64,000 nucleotides of DNA, taken from contig JBBDSC010000165.1 of the NCBI GenBank assembly GCA_040905145.1, positions 41,930 through 105,929 of the forward strand, written 5' to 3'. The notes beneath the pieces are model-generated. The model saw only the letters and a program-made list of their open reading frames with translations, made no database searches and was not told the origin of the DNA. The first letter of the stretch is position 1; the number at the start of each line of letters is the position of its first letter. This stretch comes from DATGMS01 sp040905145 (GTDB lineage Bacteria > Bacteroidota > Bacteroidia > Cytophagales > Cyclobacteriaceae). A program made the translations under genes and the position numbers. Shown piece after piece: positions 11,001 to 19,651 of this stretch.

Positions 11001-11423
11001 ATAGATCAATTCTTCCTTAAAAGATTCCCACCTCCCTGTAAATGGCACCTCAGCCAATAGTTTGGCAAAATAGGTCTGCCCATCTACGGTATAATCATTC
11101 TTATTAAGATTCAGGTTACTTTGCAGTAATTCATGCCTGGAGTTATAAATAAAAATTTTGGGCTTGGTATAGGCCACATATCCAATCAGCTGGGTAATCC
11201 TGTCAAACTCATTTTCCAGATACTCTATGGCCATGCGGGCATTGTTTTGACCGCCATCATAATAATATACCTCAAAATTATTGGAGCTATAAAAATACCA
11301 GTCCATATTTTTGTGCTGGATCCTGTTTTTCCCAAACCTCTCCTGATCAAACTGCGCCTTTAGGCTATAGGACAGACTAATCAATAGAACAGCGCAAAAA
11401 AGAAAGCGTAATATTACCATCAT
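8073..11423 (-). CDS. Outer-membrane protein: pseudo-gluzincin domain, TolB-like propeller, Omp85-like barrel
   Basis: This 1116-residue protein has a signal peptide ending at about SLKAQ (residue 24). Residues 40-270 resemble the peptidase MA-like (gluzincin) domain, but the zinc motif HExxH reads EELIY at 137-141, although the downstream PEWYIDGAARYLA (170-182) is recognisable; it is therefore probably inactive. Residues about 290-590 hold propeller repeats of the kind DVRFSPDAKNIAYV and MDFSPSGRNMVLSA. A charged, low-complexity linker follows (about 600-720). From about 740 to the end there are beta-barrel strands with LRGY (985-988), like the conserved RGY/F motif of Omp85 proteins, and an aromatic last residue (GYNF). 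The function is unknown. A role in envelope assembly is inference from the barrel type. Confidence 0.75.
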   Translation of the reverse strand: MMVILRFLFCAVLLISLSYSLKAQFDQERFGKNRIQHKNMDWYFYSSNNFEVYYYDGGQNNARMAIEYLENEFDRITQLIGYVAYTKPKIFIYNSRHELLQSNLNLNKNDYTVDGQTYFAKLLAEVPFTGRWESFKEELIYGASKAIIEEMLYGSSISDAFQSNLINSFPEWYIDGAARYLASGWSLEMDDFVRHYLKNNEKPKLHRLHQEEAGLVGQSIWNFIVERYGRRYISSILNLSRINRNEENSISNTIGISYKDFSEQWRQYYTNLNEQVLSNFKEINEENVIAQSSKNSVGTINDVRFSPDAKNIAYVINNDGKYKVIVRNLATDRERIVYSGGYPADDQSADFSAPVISWKDTLNLALASFTRGVTTLRLRAIDGSSQDKIFLRNITQILDMDFSPSGRNMVLSAISGGKTDIYTLNMRGQGRKLTNDVFDNITPVFLNDSTIIYASNFTDLPDSVLTRTPDVNELPDYFNLFMLEVGDTIVNSRLTNIDNKNFRPRVLNKSTILHLSEQSGITNIMRYGIGSAVSSQVSAINKSVETFDYSLVSNQWAYAVRDGLQSKLVLEPFSNLDQFTMSIPRIQLQQAKKLNERLTKRRLQKKESEGPEATAMDSLKEGFITADSLDLDPEEGIMNEKIPAIDPLDTVPEGKDLTGSINTDKLRFERRGGIDTDNYIFDTIPPVAEEGPEAPSVGRSSMLDSFRKQSMEKKVVGPEIYIPQFIGSSLNTSFVVDPLRGFGISLNAKMSDLLDNHSFTGGIMTTLDFRSGSDIFFEYDYLKYRLDFRGRFDRKSLLRTEGDLTFQKYTLTKTEVGVSYPFTPSTRLSINPFLAKTQYFNLNPDSILRGEQGPQNSLDINYAGGRAELVVDKTTLLGLYMEQGFKGKIGYVHYQGLNNRDRSFGNAYVDVRNYQKIHKNITFATKFFAGSFFGNNPQSYLVGGMNNWLFNEFHQPPTNRPEASPLRNTSGAENSNILFAEFIDLRGYDYDEIRGSNVITFSAELRVPIFSYLSRGNIASNFIKNFQLVGFYDAGSSWTDAAPWERVNDQNTEIIDTEGSPFEITLNNFNNPWLQSYGAGLRTVLLNYYVKFDIARPVRDYTVEKPRFYVTLGYNF

Positions 11424-11444
11424 TTATTATCCTTCATCTACGTT

Positions 11445-12497
11445 TTAAATATACTTAAAAAAACGGCTTATATTTACCTCTTTATGTGGTTCATTTCCAA
11501 AAATCAGTAAATTGAGCATTATTTTACTGAAGTAAGGTGCTAAGGAAACACCCTTGGCTCCTAAACCATTGAATATATAAACGTTTCTATTTTCAGGATG
11601 TTTTCCCAATATCGGCCTTCTGTCGATCGTGGTCGGCCTGATGCCTGCTTTATGTTCCAAAATTTCCTCAACAGGTAAATTGACCAATTTTTCCAGCTTT
11701 TCCAACATCTCCTCTTTAGCCTTTTCGGTTGGCCCTGGGCCTAAATTATCCACACTATAGGTCGAACCCACTTTAATGGTCCTATCCGGAAGAGTAATCC
11801 TAAATATGCCCCTGTTGATGATTTCTTGAGGTGTAAAGCCTTGTTTTATTACCAAAATCTCCCCTTTATTCGGCCTCAAAGGGAGCCAATGGAAAAATTT
11901 ACTTTTTACAGCCCCCATTCCATTGGCATAAATTAGGGACTGGGCGTTGATATTTTTATAAACAAAGCCCTTCTCTGAAAACTTCAGTTCCACCTCATCA
12001 AATTCTTCATTGGTGAGGATTCCTCTTTCTTTCAGCCAAAAAGTATAACGGTCCAGCATGGTGTTTATATCCAAATATCCTGATTGACCAAGAAGCAAGC
12101 CTCCATGCGGGTCGTTGACCTCTTTGAAGGCAGGGATAGTTTTAATTGCTTCAATGTAAACTTTAAAGCTTTCTTCCCCACTGTGCCCCATCCATTCATT
12201 TAGCTCTTCTATGGAGCCAAAGGGGCGGTAAATTGGTCTTTTGTATAAAAATTTTGACTTTAGCTCCTGCTCTAACTGCCTGTAAAACGGCTCTATCTCC
12301 GGAAATAAAAGATCTGCATTCCACGTTTTGACCATTTTTCTTCCTGTCACTGGATTATAAATACCCGCTGCAGCCCTACTGCAATTATTCTTTTCGGCCT
12401 GATCAATAACATGAACCTTCTTACCTGCATTAATTAACCTGTAAGATAGCAATGTTCCTGCTATACCCTGTCCTACGAGTAAAAAATCAACTTCCAT
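11445..12497 (-). CDS. FAD-dependent amino-acid-oxidase-type oxidoreductase (DAO family)
   Basis: This cytoplasmic flavoprotein of 350 residues begins MEVDFLLVGQGIAGTLLSYRL, carrying the dinucleotide-binding GxGxxG fold. Other DAO-family marks are AAGIYNPVTGRKMVKTW, the central RPNKGEILV block and the C-terminal GIRPTTIDRRPILGKHPENRNVYIFNGLGAKGVSLAPY block. The length matches glycine oxidase/D-amino-acid oxidase relatives; the substrate cannot be told. I choose the ATG at 12497 because the GxGxxG strand must lie at the N-terminus; the upstream in-frame extension to 12599 would run into the divergent hydrolase gene. It is divergent from the MBL gene with 55 bases between starts. Confidence 0.85.
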   Translation of the reverse strand: MEVDFLLVGQGIAGTLLSYRLINAGKKVHVIDQAEKNNCSRAAAGIYNPVTGRKMVKTWNADLLFPEIEPFYRQLEQELKSKFLYKRPIYRPFGSIEELNEWMGHSGEESFKVYIEAIKTIPAFKEVNDPHGGLLLGQSGYLDINTMLDRYTFWLKERGILTNEEFDEVELKFSEKGFVYKNINAQSLIYANGMGAVKSKFFHWLPLRPNKGEILVIKQGFTPQEIINRGIFRITLPDRTIKVGSTYSVDNLGPGPTEKAKEEMLEKLEKLVNLPVEEILEHKAGIRPTTIDRRPILGKHPENRNVYIFNGLGAKGVSLAPYFSKIMLNLLIFGNEPHKEVNISRFFKYI

Positions 12498-12552
12498 ATC
12501 CAAAATTAAATCTTTCTTTGTTATTTTGAAGTTAAAATAAAAATGATTCAAA

Positions 12553-13206
12553 ATGTTACAGATTAAATCTTTTACTTTTAACCCTTTTTCTGAAAACACC
12601 TATGTGCTTTACGATGGGACCAATGAGGCAATCATTATAGATCCTGGTTGTTATGGTAAAGAAGAAAGAGGAGAATTATTTGATTTTATTAAAAATAAAC
12701 ATTTAACCCCAATAAAGGTTTTAAATACCCATTGCCATATAGACCATGTCTTGGGCAATACTTTTGTGAAAAACAGTTTTGACATTCCATTATGGTTTCA
12801 TCGCGATGAAGAGCCGGTTTTGAGGGCTGTTCCTTCTTATGCTGCCAATTATGGTTTCCCCCTTTACCAGGACAGCAAAGCAGATCACTATATCAAGGAA
12901 GGGGAAGTCATTAAATTTGGCCATACTTCCCTTCAAACCTTTTTAGTACCGGGGCATACTCCCGGCCATTTGGTCTTTTACCATGCAGAAAGCAAAGCCT
13001 GTATAGGTGGGGATACCTTGTTTGAAGGAAGCATTGGTAGGACCGACTTACCTGGAGGGGATCATGAGACTTTGTTAGAGGCGATAAAATCCAAACTTTT
13101 TGCTTTACCGGATGATGTTACCGTTTATCCTGGGCATGGGCCCAATACTTCAATCGGTTTTGAAAAATTAAACAATCCTTTCGTAGGTCAAAGAGCTGAA
13201 TTTTGA
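12553..13206 (+). CDS. MBL-fold metallo-hydrolase, glyoxalase II-like
   Basis: This 217-residue cytoplasmic enzyme has the metallo-beta-lactamase fold. Zinc motifs visible are THCHIDH (HxHxDH), PGHTPGH, GGDTLFEGSIGRTD and YPGHGPNTSIGFEKLNNPF, the last being typical of glyoxalase II-like thioesterase hydrolases. The short length matches the subgroup without the C-terminal helical domain of true GloB. It opens an operon with pssA, porU, porV and an M16-like gene: its stop codon overlaps the pssA start. Its substrate, possibly a glutathione-independent thioester, cannot be deduced. Confidence 0.88.
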   Translation: MLQIKSFTFNPFSENTYVLYDGTNEAIIIDPGCYGKEERGELFDFIKNKHLTPIKVLNTHCHIDHVLGNTFVKNSFDIPLWFHRDEEPVLRAVPSYAANYGFPLYQDSKADHYIKEGEVIKFGHTSLQTFLVPGHTPGHLVFYHAESKACIGGDTLFEGSIGRTDLPGGDHETLLEAIKSKLFALPDDVTVYPGHGPNTSIGFEKLNNPFVGQRAEF

Positions 13207-13907
13207 ACGTTATAAAACATATTCCCAATTCCCTCACCTGCCTCAACTTGATCTGCGGCATGGCAGGAATTTATTTTGTATTGGAGGATCATATATTCTT
13301 TGGAGCTTATTTTATCTTTGCTGCTGCGGTTTTTGACTTTTTTGATGGATTTGTTGCGCGTTTACTTAAAGCGAACAGTGGGATTGGCAAACAGCTGGAT
13401 TCTTTGGCAGATTTAGTGACTTTTGGCGTTTTGCCGGCATTTATTGTCTTCAAAATGCTTCAAAACATTGATCCTGGATCTTATCTGCCCTTCCTGGCCT
13501 TTTTGATCGGGGTCCAATCTGCTTTAAGATTGGCCAAATTCAATATTGACACCCGACAAGCAGACCGGTTTATTGGAGTTCCTACTCCTGCAAATGCCTT
13601 GTTGATTTCAACCCTACCCTTTTTGGCCGAACAATTCCATTGGACGGAAGCTTTGATTTATAACCAATATTTCTTGCTGATATTCTCCCTATTATTTGCT
13701 TGGTTATTGACCGTGGAGCTGCCGTTAATAGCTTTGAAATTCAAGAATTTTTCCATTAAAGATAATATTTACAGGTATTTGACCCTTATCATTGCCATCA
13801 TCTGTCTTTTGACAATGGGTATCGCAGGAATTCCATTTGCAATCATTTCATATGTTGGCTTATCTATTATCGAGACCCAAAGGGATAGCCATGCACGGAA
13901 TCAATAG
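13203..13907 (+). CDS. pssA: CDP-diacylglycerol-serine O-phosphatidyltransferase
   Basis: This 234-residue inner-membrane enzyme makes phosphatidylserine, precursor of phosphatidylethanolamine. The complete CDP-alcohol phosphatidyltransferase signature DGxxARx8Gx3Dx3D is present (beginning FDGFVARLL and ending KQLDSLAD), and about six membrane segments follow. RLAKFNIDTRQADRFIGVPTP is the usual PssA block. Translation appears to start at TTG 13203, overlapping the stop of the MBL gene by four bases; no suitable ATG exists before the signature. Its 3' end overlaps the porU start by 17 bases, so expression of phospholipid synthesis and of the T9SS sortase is probably coupled. Confidence 0.93.
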   Translation: MNVIKHIPNSLTCLNLICGMAGIYFVLEDHIFFGAYFIFAAAVFDFFDGFVARLLKANSGIGKQLDSLADLVTFGVLPAFIVFKMLQNIDPGSYLPFLAFLIGVQSALRLAKFNIDTRQADRFIGVPTPANALLISTLPFLAEQFHWTEALIYNQYFLLIFSLLFAWLLTVELPLIALKFKNFSIKDNIYRYLTLIIAIICLLTMGIAGIPFAIISYVGLSIIETQRDSHARNQ

Positions 13908-16900
13908 CTTTTATGGCTTGGCGCTTTTTCTTATCATGTGGGGAGTCTTTAGGACTCCGGATCTCACAGCCCAAAGCAATTACTTCAAATTTCCTGTTAC
14001 CAAAGAAGGGGTTTACAAGATTACGGCCTCCCAAGCCCTTCAGCTTGGTGTAAACTCCGTTGAAGAACTGGCTCTCTATGGTTATAATGGAATGCTGCCC
14101 CAGAAACTGGACAGCACCTTTTTGGGATTGAAAGAAATCCCAGTGAAAAAAATTGGAGGGGATTTGTACTTTTTTTTGTCCGCAGCGCCTTCGATTGGAA
14201 TAGCGGAAGAAATGGCATATTATCAAACCCACCATTTTACGGATACCTTGTATTATCTAATTCATACCAACCACCACAACACCGCTGCTATTCCCAGTCT
14301 AAATCCCCATGCGTCAGATTCTCCGGCGGGCGTTCTTTATCAGATCAAAAGTTATAAAAAGGAAGAGTTTAACCTACTTTCATCCGGAAGAAACTGGTAC
14401 GGAAACCGGGTATCTGATGGTGAAACGATCTCCATCAATTTTGAGGGCAAGACTTCCCAGGACCTGCCCTTTTACTACCATGGAAAACTCATGGCCCAAT
14501 CCCTTACGGAAAGCAATTTCAGGCTTTCTATGAATCAAGATATGATCAAAACCATCACACTTCCTCCTATCACTAGCAGCACTTACGGCCTTAAAGGACA
14601 TGAAGCACATATAACAGGATATAATAAGGGTATATTAGAAAATAATGAATCACAAATTGATATCCAATTTCAAACTGCAGACAGGAACGGGACAGGATAT
14701 CTGGATTATTTTATGATTGGAATCCCCTCTCTTTCTTCAGCTCTTCCCTCAGGAATCTTTTATAATCTTGCGGAAAAGGCTTTTAATTTAAAAACCTCCA
14801 ATGGGCAATATATTTGGGATATTACTGACTTTTTTGAAGTAAAGGACATAACGGCTATAGAACCAACTACCTCCAACGCCCAAAAAATAGCCGTATTTAC
14901 CCCAGAAGTGACCCAACCAATAGCAGGATTGGAGATGGTGGATCTAAATTTGCTGTCGCAGCCAAATTTTTCGGATTTGATCATTATTGCCCATAGCACG
15001 CTAAATCCTGAGGCTTTAAGACTGGCAGCGTACAAAAACAGCATAGGAATCAGTACCCAGGTAGTATCGGTTCAGGAAATTTATGATGCTTTCGGGTATG
15101 GGAATCCTGATATAACGGCCATCCGAAATTTCCTTGCCTTTCATTATCATCAAGGAAAACAGTTAAAAAATGTCTTGCTTTTTGGAAAAGGCACATTTGA
15201 TTATAAAAACAAATTGGGTGGAAGGCCAAACCTCGTCCCTACCTACAGTTCCAGAAATAGCCTTAATCCTCTTACTACCTACAGTTCAGATGATTATTTT
15301 GGGTTTATGAATTTTGGTGAAGGGATATGGGAAGAGACTGCATCGGGAGACCTGAATTTAAGCATTGGAGTTGGAAGGTTTCCTGTTGTTAACCTCCCAG
15401 AGGCCAGGAATGTGGTGGACAAAATCATCAACTATGGATCTCCCGAAAATACTTTAGGGGATTGGAAAAGGAAGGTTCTTTTTGTGGCCGATGATGGGGA
15501 CAACAATGTTCACTTAAATGATTCTGAATCGCTGTCAGCTTATTTGGTGGAAAACCATCCGGAATTTGTCCAGGAAAAGCTGTACCTGGACAATTTTGAG
15601 CAGATTAATACCGGTTCGGTCCAAAGATCTCCAACGGCAAAAGCTGCCTTGGGAACACTCTTGGATTCCTCTTTTCTTCTTGTCAATTATATCGGTCACG
15701 GTAATGAGACCACACTTATGGCTGAGGAAATATTCACGGTTTCGGATTTAAACAATTGGCGGGAGAACAGTAAATTACCGGTTTTTGTAACCGCCACTTG
15801 CGAATTTGGACGACACGACAGCCCCTTTATCCGATCTGGTGCGGAGGAATTGCTGATTGCTGAAAAAAAAGGGGCCATTGCTTTGCTTAGTACAGGCAGG
15901 CCTGTTTTCAGCAATATCAATTTTGCCCTGAACCGTGCTTTTATAGAAGCTGTGTTCAAGAAAGAAGAGGGGCAACATTTAACGCTTGGGGAGGTATTTA
16001 AGCATACCAAGAACAATAGCTTAAATGGATCTTTGAACAGGAATTTCTCGCTTCTGGGAGATCCTTCCTTAAACCTTGCCTTACCTGAATTAGCCGCCCA
16101 TTCCGGTGAGTATTTCGATATGTTCCTGCAAACTGAAGTGGACACTTTAAAAGCCATGCAGCAAATCCGGTATAAAGGGAATATCACCCATCCATTGACC
16201 CAAGCAACAATGGATTCCTTTAACGGAACATTCGAAATCAGCCTGAGCGATAAGCCTATCAGCCGATCCACCCTGGGAGATGAAAATACCCCTGCTACCT
16301 ATAAAGATGAGCATATATATATCCATAGAGGAAAGGGAAAAGTGGTGAACGGTCATTTTGAAGGAGAAATATTTATCCCTAAAAACATTGATTACACATT
16401 TGGTAAAGGGACTTTCAGGCTTTTTGCACAGGATAATAAAACCATTGAAGAAGCCTTTGGTGCTGCACATATTGTGATCGGGGGCTCTTCTACCAATAAG
16501 GTGAACGATAACCAAGGCCCTATCATTAAACTTTTTATCCAAGACAGTTTAAAATCCGGACACACCCTTTCCTCCACTACCATAAATTTTCTTGCCACCC
16601 TGGAAGATCAAAATGGCATCAATATCAGTCCAATAAACCTTGGTCAGAATATTTCCCTCCGCATAAATAACGGGGAAAAGATAGATTTAAATTCCTATTA
16701 TAATTCCCTGGATGGCTCTTTTACCAAAGGTTTTTTAGAGACATCTGTCAGCGGACTGGAGGAAGGGCTTAATATCTTGACCCTTCAGGCTTGGGACAAT
16801 CTGGGCAATTCTTCCTCCAGGACCCTTGAATTACTCATTTTGGGCAGCAAGGGAATAAAAATCACCTCCCATCTCACTTACCCCAATCCTGCATCAACAG

Positions 16901-17163
16901 CAAGTCATTTTAAAATAGCGCACAACAGACAAGGGGAAAACCTGGTCCTGCAGGTTCAAATTTTTTCTTTATCAGCAAGGGAAATATTTTCAATGCACAG
17001 GCGTTTTCCAAAGGCTAATTCCCTATTGGGAGACATCTCCTGGATTTTTATGCAAAGCAGGACCAAATATCCGGCAAAAGGAACTTATCTTTACAAATTA
17101 GAGCTTAAATCAGAGGCAGATGGCACCTCAGATACAGAAAGCGGAAAAATAATTATTCAATGA
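13891..17163 (+). CDS. porU: Type IX secretion system sortase PorU
   Basis: PorU is the C25-family cysteine protease of the T9SS attachment complex; it removes the C-terminal signal of cargo and links cargo to surface lipopolysaccharide. The protein is about 1090 residues. The catalytic pair is visible: histidine in NYIGHGNETTL (His603) and cysteine in FVTATCEFGRHD (Cys637). The C-terminus looks like a T9SS sorting domain (YPNPAS near the start of the last 100 residues, GTYLYKLEL, then SGKIII), in keeping with PorU's own uncleaved signal. I place the start at ATG 13891, giving a signal peptide ending near LTAQ; an upstream in-frame ATG at 13837 would add 18 unlikely residues. It overlaps both pssA and porV. 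Confidence 0.93.
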   Translation: MHGINSFYGLALFLIMWGVFRTPDLTAQSNYFKFPVTKEGVYKITASQALQLGVNSVEELALYGYNGMLPQKLDSTFLGLKEIPVKKIGGDLYFFLSAAPSIGIAEEMAYYQTHHFTDTLYYLIHTNHHNTAAIPSLNPHASDSPAGVLYQIKSYKKEEFNLLSSGRNWYGNRVSDGETISINFEGKTSQDLPFYYHGKLMAQSLTESNFRLSMNQDMIKTITLPPITSSTYGLKGHEAHITGYNKGILENNESQIDIQFQTADRNGTGYLDYFMIGIPSLSSALPSGIFYNLAEKAFNLKTSNGQYIWDITDFFEVKDITAIEPTTSNAQKIAVFTPEVTQPIAGLEMVDLNLLSQPNFSDLIIIAHSTLNPEALRLAAYKNSIGISTQVVSVQEIYDAFGYGNPDITAIRNFLAFHYHQGKQLKNVLLFGKGTFDYKNKLGGRPNLVPTYSSRNSLNPLTTYSSDDYFGFMNFGEGIWEETASGDLNLSIGVGRFPVVNLPEARNVVDKIINYGSPENTLGDWKRKVLFVADDGDNNVHLNDSESLSAYLVENHPEFVQEKLYLDNFEQINTGSVQRSPTAKAALGTLLDSSFLLVNYIGHGNETTLMAEEIFTVSDLNNWRENSKLPVFVTATCEFGRHDSPFIRSGAEELLIAEKKGAIALLSTGRPVFSNINFALNRAFIEAVFKKEEGQHLTLGEVFKHTKNNSLNGSLNRNFSLLGDPSLNLALPELAAHSGEYFDMFLQTEVDTLKAMQQIRYKGNITHPLTQATMDSFNGTFEISLSDKPISRSTLGDENTPATYKDEHIYIHRGKGKVVNGHFEGEIFIPKNIDYTFGKGTFRLFAQDNKTIEEAFGAAHIVIGGSSTNKVNDNQGPIIKLFIQDSLKSGHTLSSTTINFLATLEDQNGINISPINLGQNISLRINNGEKIDLNSYYNSLDGSFTKGFLETSVSGLEEGLNILTLQAWDNLGNSSSRTLELLILGSKGIKITSHLTYPNPASTASHFKIAHNRQGENLVLQVQIFSLSAREIFSMHRRFPKANSLLGDISWIFMQSRTKYPAKGTYLYKLELKSEADGTSDTESGKIIIQ

Positions 17164-18377
17164 AAATGATGATCAACTATCCGAGAAATTCAATTTTTTT
17201 ATTGTTCATTGCCTTGCTGGCCCTTAATGCCAACGCTCAAGTTTCCCCGGTCATTTCTGGACAAGATGAAAACAGAAGGGTGATCACTACAGCAGTCCCT
17301 TTTCTCAATTTTGCTCCCGACAGTAGGCATTCCGGCATGGGTGATGTGGGTGTTGCCACCTCTCCTGATGCTAATTCAGCCCATTGGAATGCCGGAAAAC
17401 TGGCTTTTATAGAAAGTGATATCGGATTTTCACTTTCCTATTCCCCATGGTTGGGTAAGTTAGTGCCGGATATGTCCTTGAATTATCTGACAGGCTATAA
17501 AAGAATAGATGAAGTTTCAGCCTTTGGCATAGATCTAAGGTATTTTAATATGGGTTCAATTCAACTTACAGATGGAAGGGGAAGTGCATTAGGGGAATTT
17601 ACCCCGAGGGATATTGCTATAGGAGCCACTTATTCCAGAAAACTTACAGACAATCTTTCTTTGGGTATTTCAGCGAGATTCATCCATTCAAATCTTTCCG
17701 GCAACTTGGGCAGCACAACCGGGAATGAAAGTCAACCGGGAATTAGTGTAGGAACAGACGTAGGTTTATATTACACGGAAGAGGTACTTGTTTCAGGCAA
17801 TGAAGCAGACTGGTCATGGGGGGCAAATATTTCAAATATAGGACCAAAATTAACTTACAACAGTGCGGATGATCTGGATTATATTCCCACAAACTTACGA
17901 GTGGGTACTGCCTTGGCTCTGCCTTTGGACGAATTTAACAAATTGACCTTTGCATTGGATTTAAATAAACTTCTGGTACCTACCACTCCTATATATGAAA
18001 GGGACGAATATGGGAATTTGGTTGTTGATCAAGAGGGGAGCCTGATAATAGCTGAAAATGGCGGTAAGGATCCCAACAGGCCATTGATAAGTGGGATTAT
18101 TGGTTCTTTCTCTGATGCCCCGGGAGGGTTCAGGGAGGAAATGCAGGAACTAATGATTTCTTTTGGGGTAGAATATTCCTATGATGATAAATTTGCCTTG
18201 AGAACGGGTTACTTTTACGAAAACCCCAATAAAGGGGGCAGAAAATATTTCACTTTAGGAGTAGGATTTAACTATACAAGGTTAGGTTTCGATTTCTCTT
18301 ATTTGGTCCCTCAACAACAAAACCATCCTCTGGCAGAAACTTTAAGGTTTTCCCTAGCATACAATATTGTAAAATGA
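17160..18377 (+). CDS. porV: Type IX secretion outer-membrane protein PorV (LptO)
   Basis: This outer-membrane barrel protein of 405 residues shuttles T9SS cargo from the SprA pore to the PorU sortase. It has a signal peptide ending near NANAQ, then the family block TTAVPFLNFAPDSRHSGMGD and GVATSPDANSAHWNAGKLAF, with FadL-like barrel strands to the end. The length is typical. The start ATGA overlaps the porU stop and its own stop overlaps the next gene in the same way, so porU, porV and the M16-like gene are one transcriptional unit. Together with sprA at the left edge, three parts of the attachment and translocation machinery are in this window. Confidence 0.95.
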   Translation: MKMMINYPRNSIFLLFIALLALNANAQVSPVISGQDENRRVITTAVPFLNFAPDSRHSGMGDVGVATSPDANSAHWNAGKLAFIESDIGFSLSYSPWLGKLVPDMSLNYLTGYKRIDEVSAFGIDLRYFNMGSIQLTDGRGSALGEFTPRDIAIGATYSRKLTDNLSLGISARFIHSNLSGNLGSTTGNESQPGISVGTDVGLYYTEEVLVSGNEADWSWGANISNIGPKLTYNSADDLDYIPTNLRVGTALALPLDEFNKLTFALDLNKLLVPTTPIYERDEYGNLVVDQEGSLIIAENGGKDPNRPLISGIIGSFSDAPGGFREEMQELMISFGVEYSYDDKFALRTGYFYENPNKGGRKYFTLGVGFNYTRLGFDFSYLVPQQQNHPLAETLRFSLAYNIVK

Positions 18378-19651
18378 TCGTAGACAGGTCCAAAGCTCCG
18401 GAATTTAAAATTCCCGAAAACATCAAGCTCATCCAGCCAATAAAGAGGACGCTACAAAATGGAGTCTCTTTATATTATATCCAAACCCCGAATATTGATG
18501 CTATAAAAATTGAAGTAATTACCGAGGCAAAGAAGTCCTTAATGCTTACTGAAAAAGCATTGGTCCCCTTTTTTACTTTACACATGCTGATGGAAGGGAC
18601 CAAATCCTTCCGGTCGGAAGAAATGGACAACTTCTTTGATCACTACGCTTCTGAAGTGGATGTTATTTCAAATTTTGAACAAAGTGGACTGTCCCTTTTA
18701 ACCACCAAAAAGCATTTTTTCAACGTGCTTCCTTTATTCCGTTCCTTGTTTACGGAGGCTGTTTTTCCAGAAAAAGAATTAATAAAGAAAAAGGCCCAAA
18801 AAGAACTGACCATTTCCCTTCAAAGAGAACAAAATGGTGCCCGGGCAAACCAGCTGTACAGAAAGGGACTCTTTGGAAAGGACCATCCTTATGGCTTTGT
18901 TGCGGAGGAAGACGATGTTCGCCAAATAAGCGGGGAAGACCTTCAGTATTTTTACAACAATGCTTTTATGGTCCGGCCGGAAATATTTGTAACAGGAGAT
19001 CTGGAAGAAAAGAATTTAGAATCGATAGAAAAATTGTTCCAGAATATACCTGTGATCCATGATGAGGAAGTACTTCCTGCTTTTGAGAAACATCCAAAAA
19101 AAAGAATTACTGAATTCAATCAAAAATCCGTGCAGTCCAGCATCCGACTGGGGCAACACTTGATTCCCAAATCCCACCTGGATTATCACGCGTTAACGGT
19201 TTTCAACACTTTCTTGGGTGGTTACTTTGGAAGTCGGCTGATTAAAAATATCCGGGAGGAAAAGGGGCACACCTATGGTATATACAGTACTATCGGTAGC
19301 TTAAAACTTTCGGATTATTGGCTGGTTATGGCCGATGTACAAAAAGGGTTTGCGGAAGATGTAATTGCTGAGGTCTATAAAGAAATAGAATTGCTTAAAT
19401 ATAAACCCATTGATCATTCTGAATTGGAAATAGCCCGAAATTATATGGTTGGACATTTCCTTTCAAACTTCAGCTCTCCTTTTGACCTGATCACCAGGTT
19501 TAAAAACATTCATCAGCATGGATTGGACTACTCTTTTTATGAAGATCAACTGGCTTTTATCAAAACCTTTACGCCGGAGGATATTATGAGGGTAGGGAAA
19601 AAATATTTCAACTCGGAAAATATTCTTGAGGTGGTGGTAGGATCCACCTAA
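18374..19651 (+). CDS. M16-family peptidase homologue, zinc motif lost
   Basis: This 425-residue protein has the two-lobed M16 (insulinase/processing peptidase) fold, with HMLMEGTKSF aligned to the HMLFKGT region of active members and a C-terminal half with IREEKGHTYGIYS, resembling the R-Y motif of the non-catalytic partner. The zinc motif HxxEH reads FFTLH at residues 66-70, so the first histidine and the glutamate are missing and hydrolysis is not expected. There is no signal peptide. M16 enzymes often work as pairs of an active and an inactive subunit, but no active partner is in the window. The ATGA overlap with porV ties it to the T9SS operon; a role there is inference. Confidence 0.85.
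   Translation: MIVDRSKAPEFKIPENIKLIQPIKRTLQNGVSLYYIQTPNIDAIKIEVITEAKKSLMLTEKALVPFFTLHMLMEGTKSFRSEEMDNFFDHYASEVDVISNFEQSGLSLLTTKKHFFNVLPLFRSLFTEAVFPEKELIKKKAQKELTISLQREQNGARANQLYRKGLFGKDHPYGFVAEEDDVRQISGEDLQYFYNNAFMVRPEIFVTGDLEEKNLESIEKLFQNIPVIHDEEVLPAFEKHPKKRITEFNQKSVQSSIRLGQHLIPKSHLDYHALTVFNTFLGGYFGSRLIKNIREEKGHTYGIYSTIGSLKLSDYWLVMADVQKGFAEDVIAEVYKEIELLKYKPIDHSELEIARNYMVGHFLSNFSSPFDLITRFKNIHQHGLDYSFYEDQLAFIKTFTPEDIMRVGKKYFNSENILEVVVGST

Noticed and set aside
12501..12508. TAATTTTG on the minus strand just upstream of the FAD oxidoreductase
   Set aside because: It matches TAnnTTTG but is only four bases from the start codon, so transcription would begin inside the coding sequence; probably chance.
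15696..16271. Minus-strand frame of 191 codons inside porU
   Set aside because: Shadow of porU, whose catalytic cysteine region lies in the same stretch.
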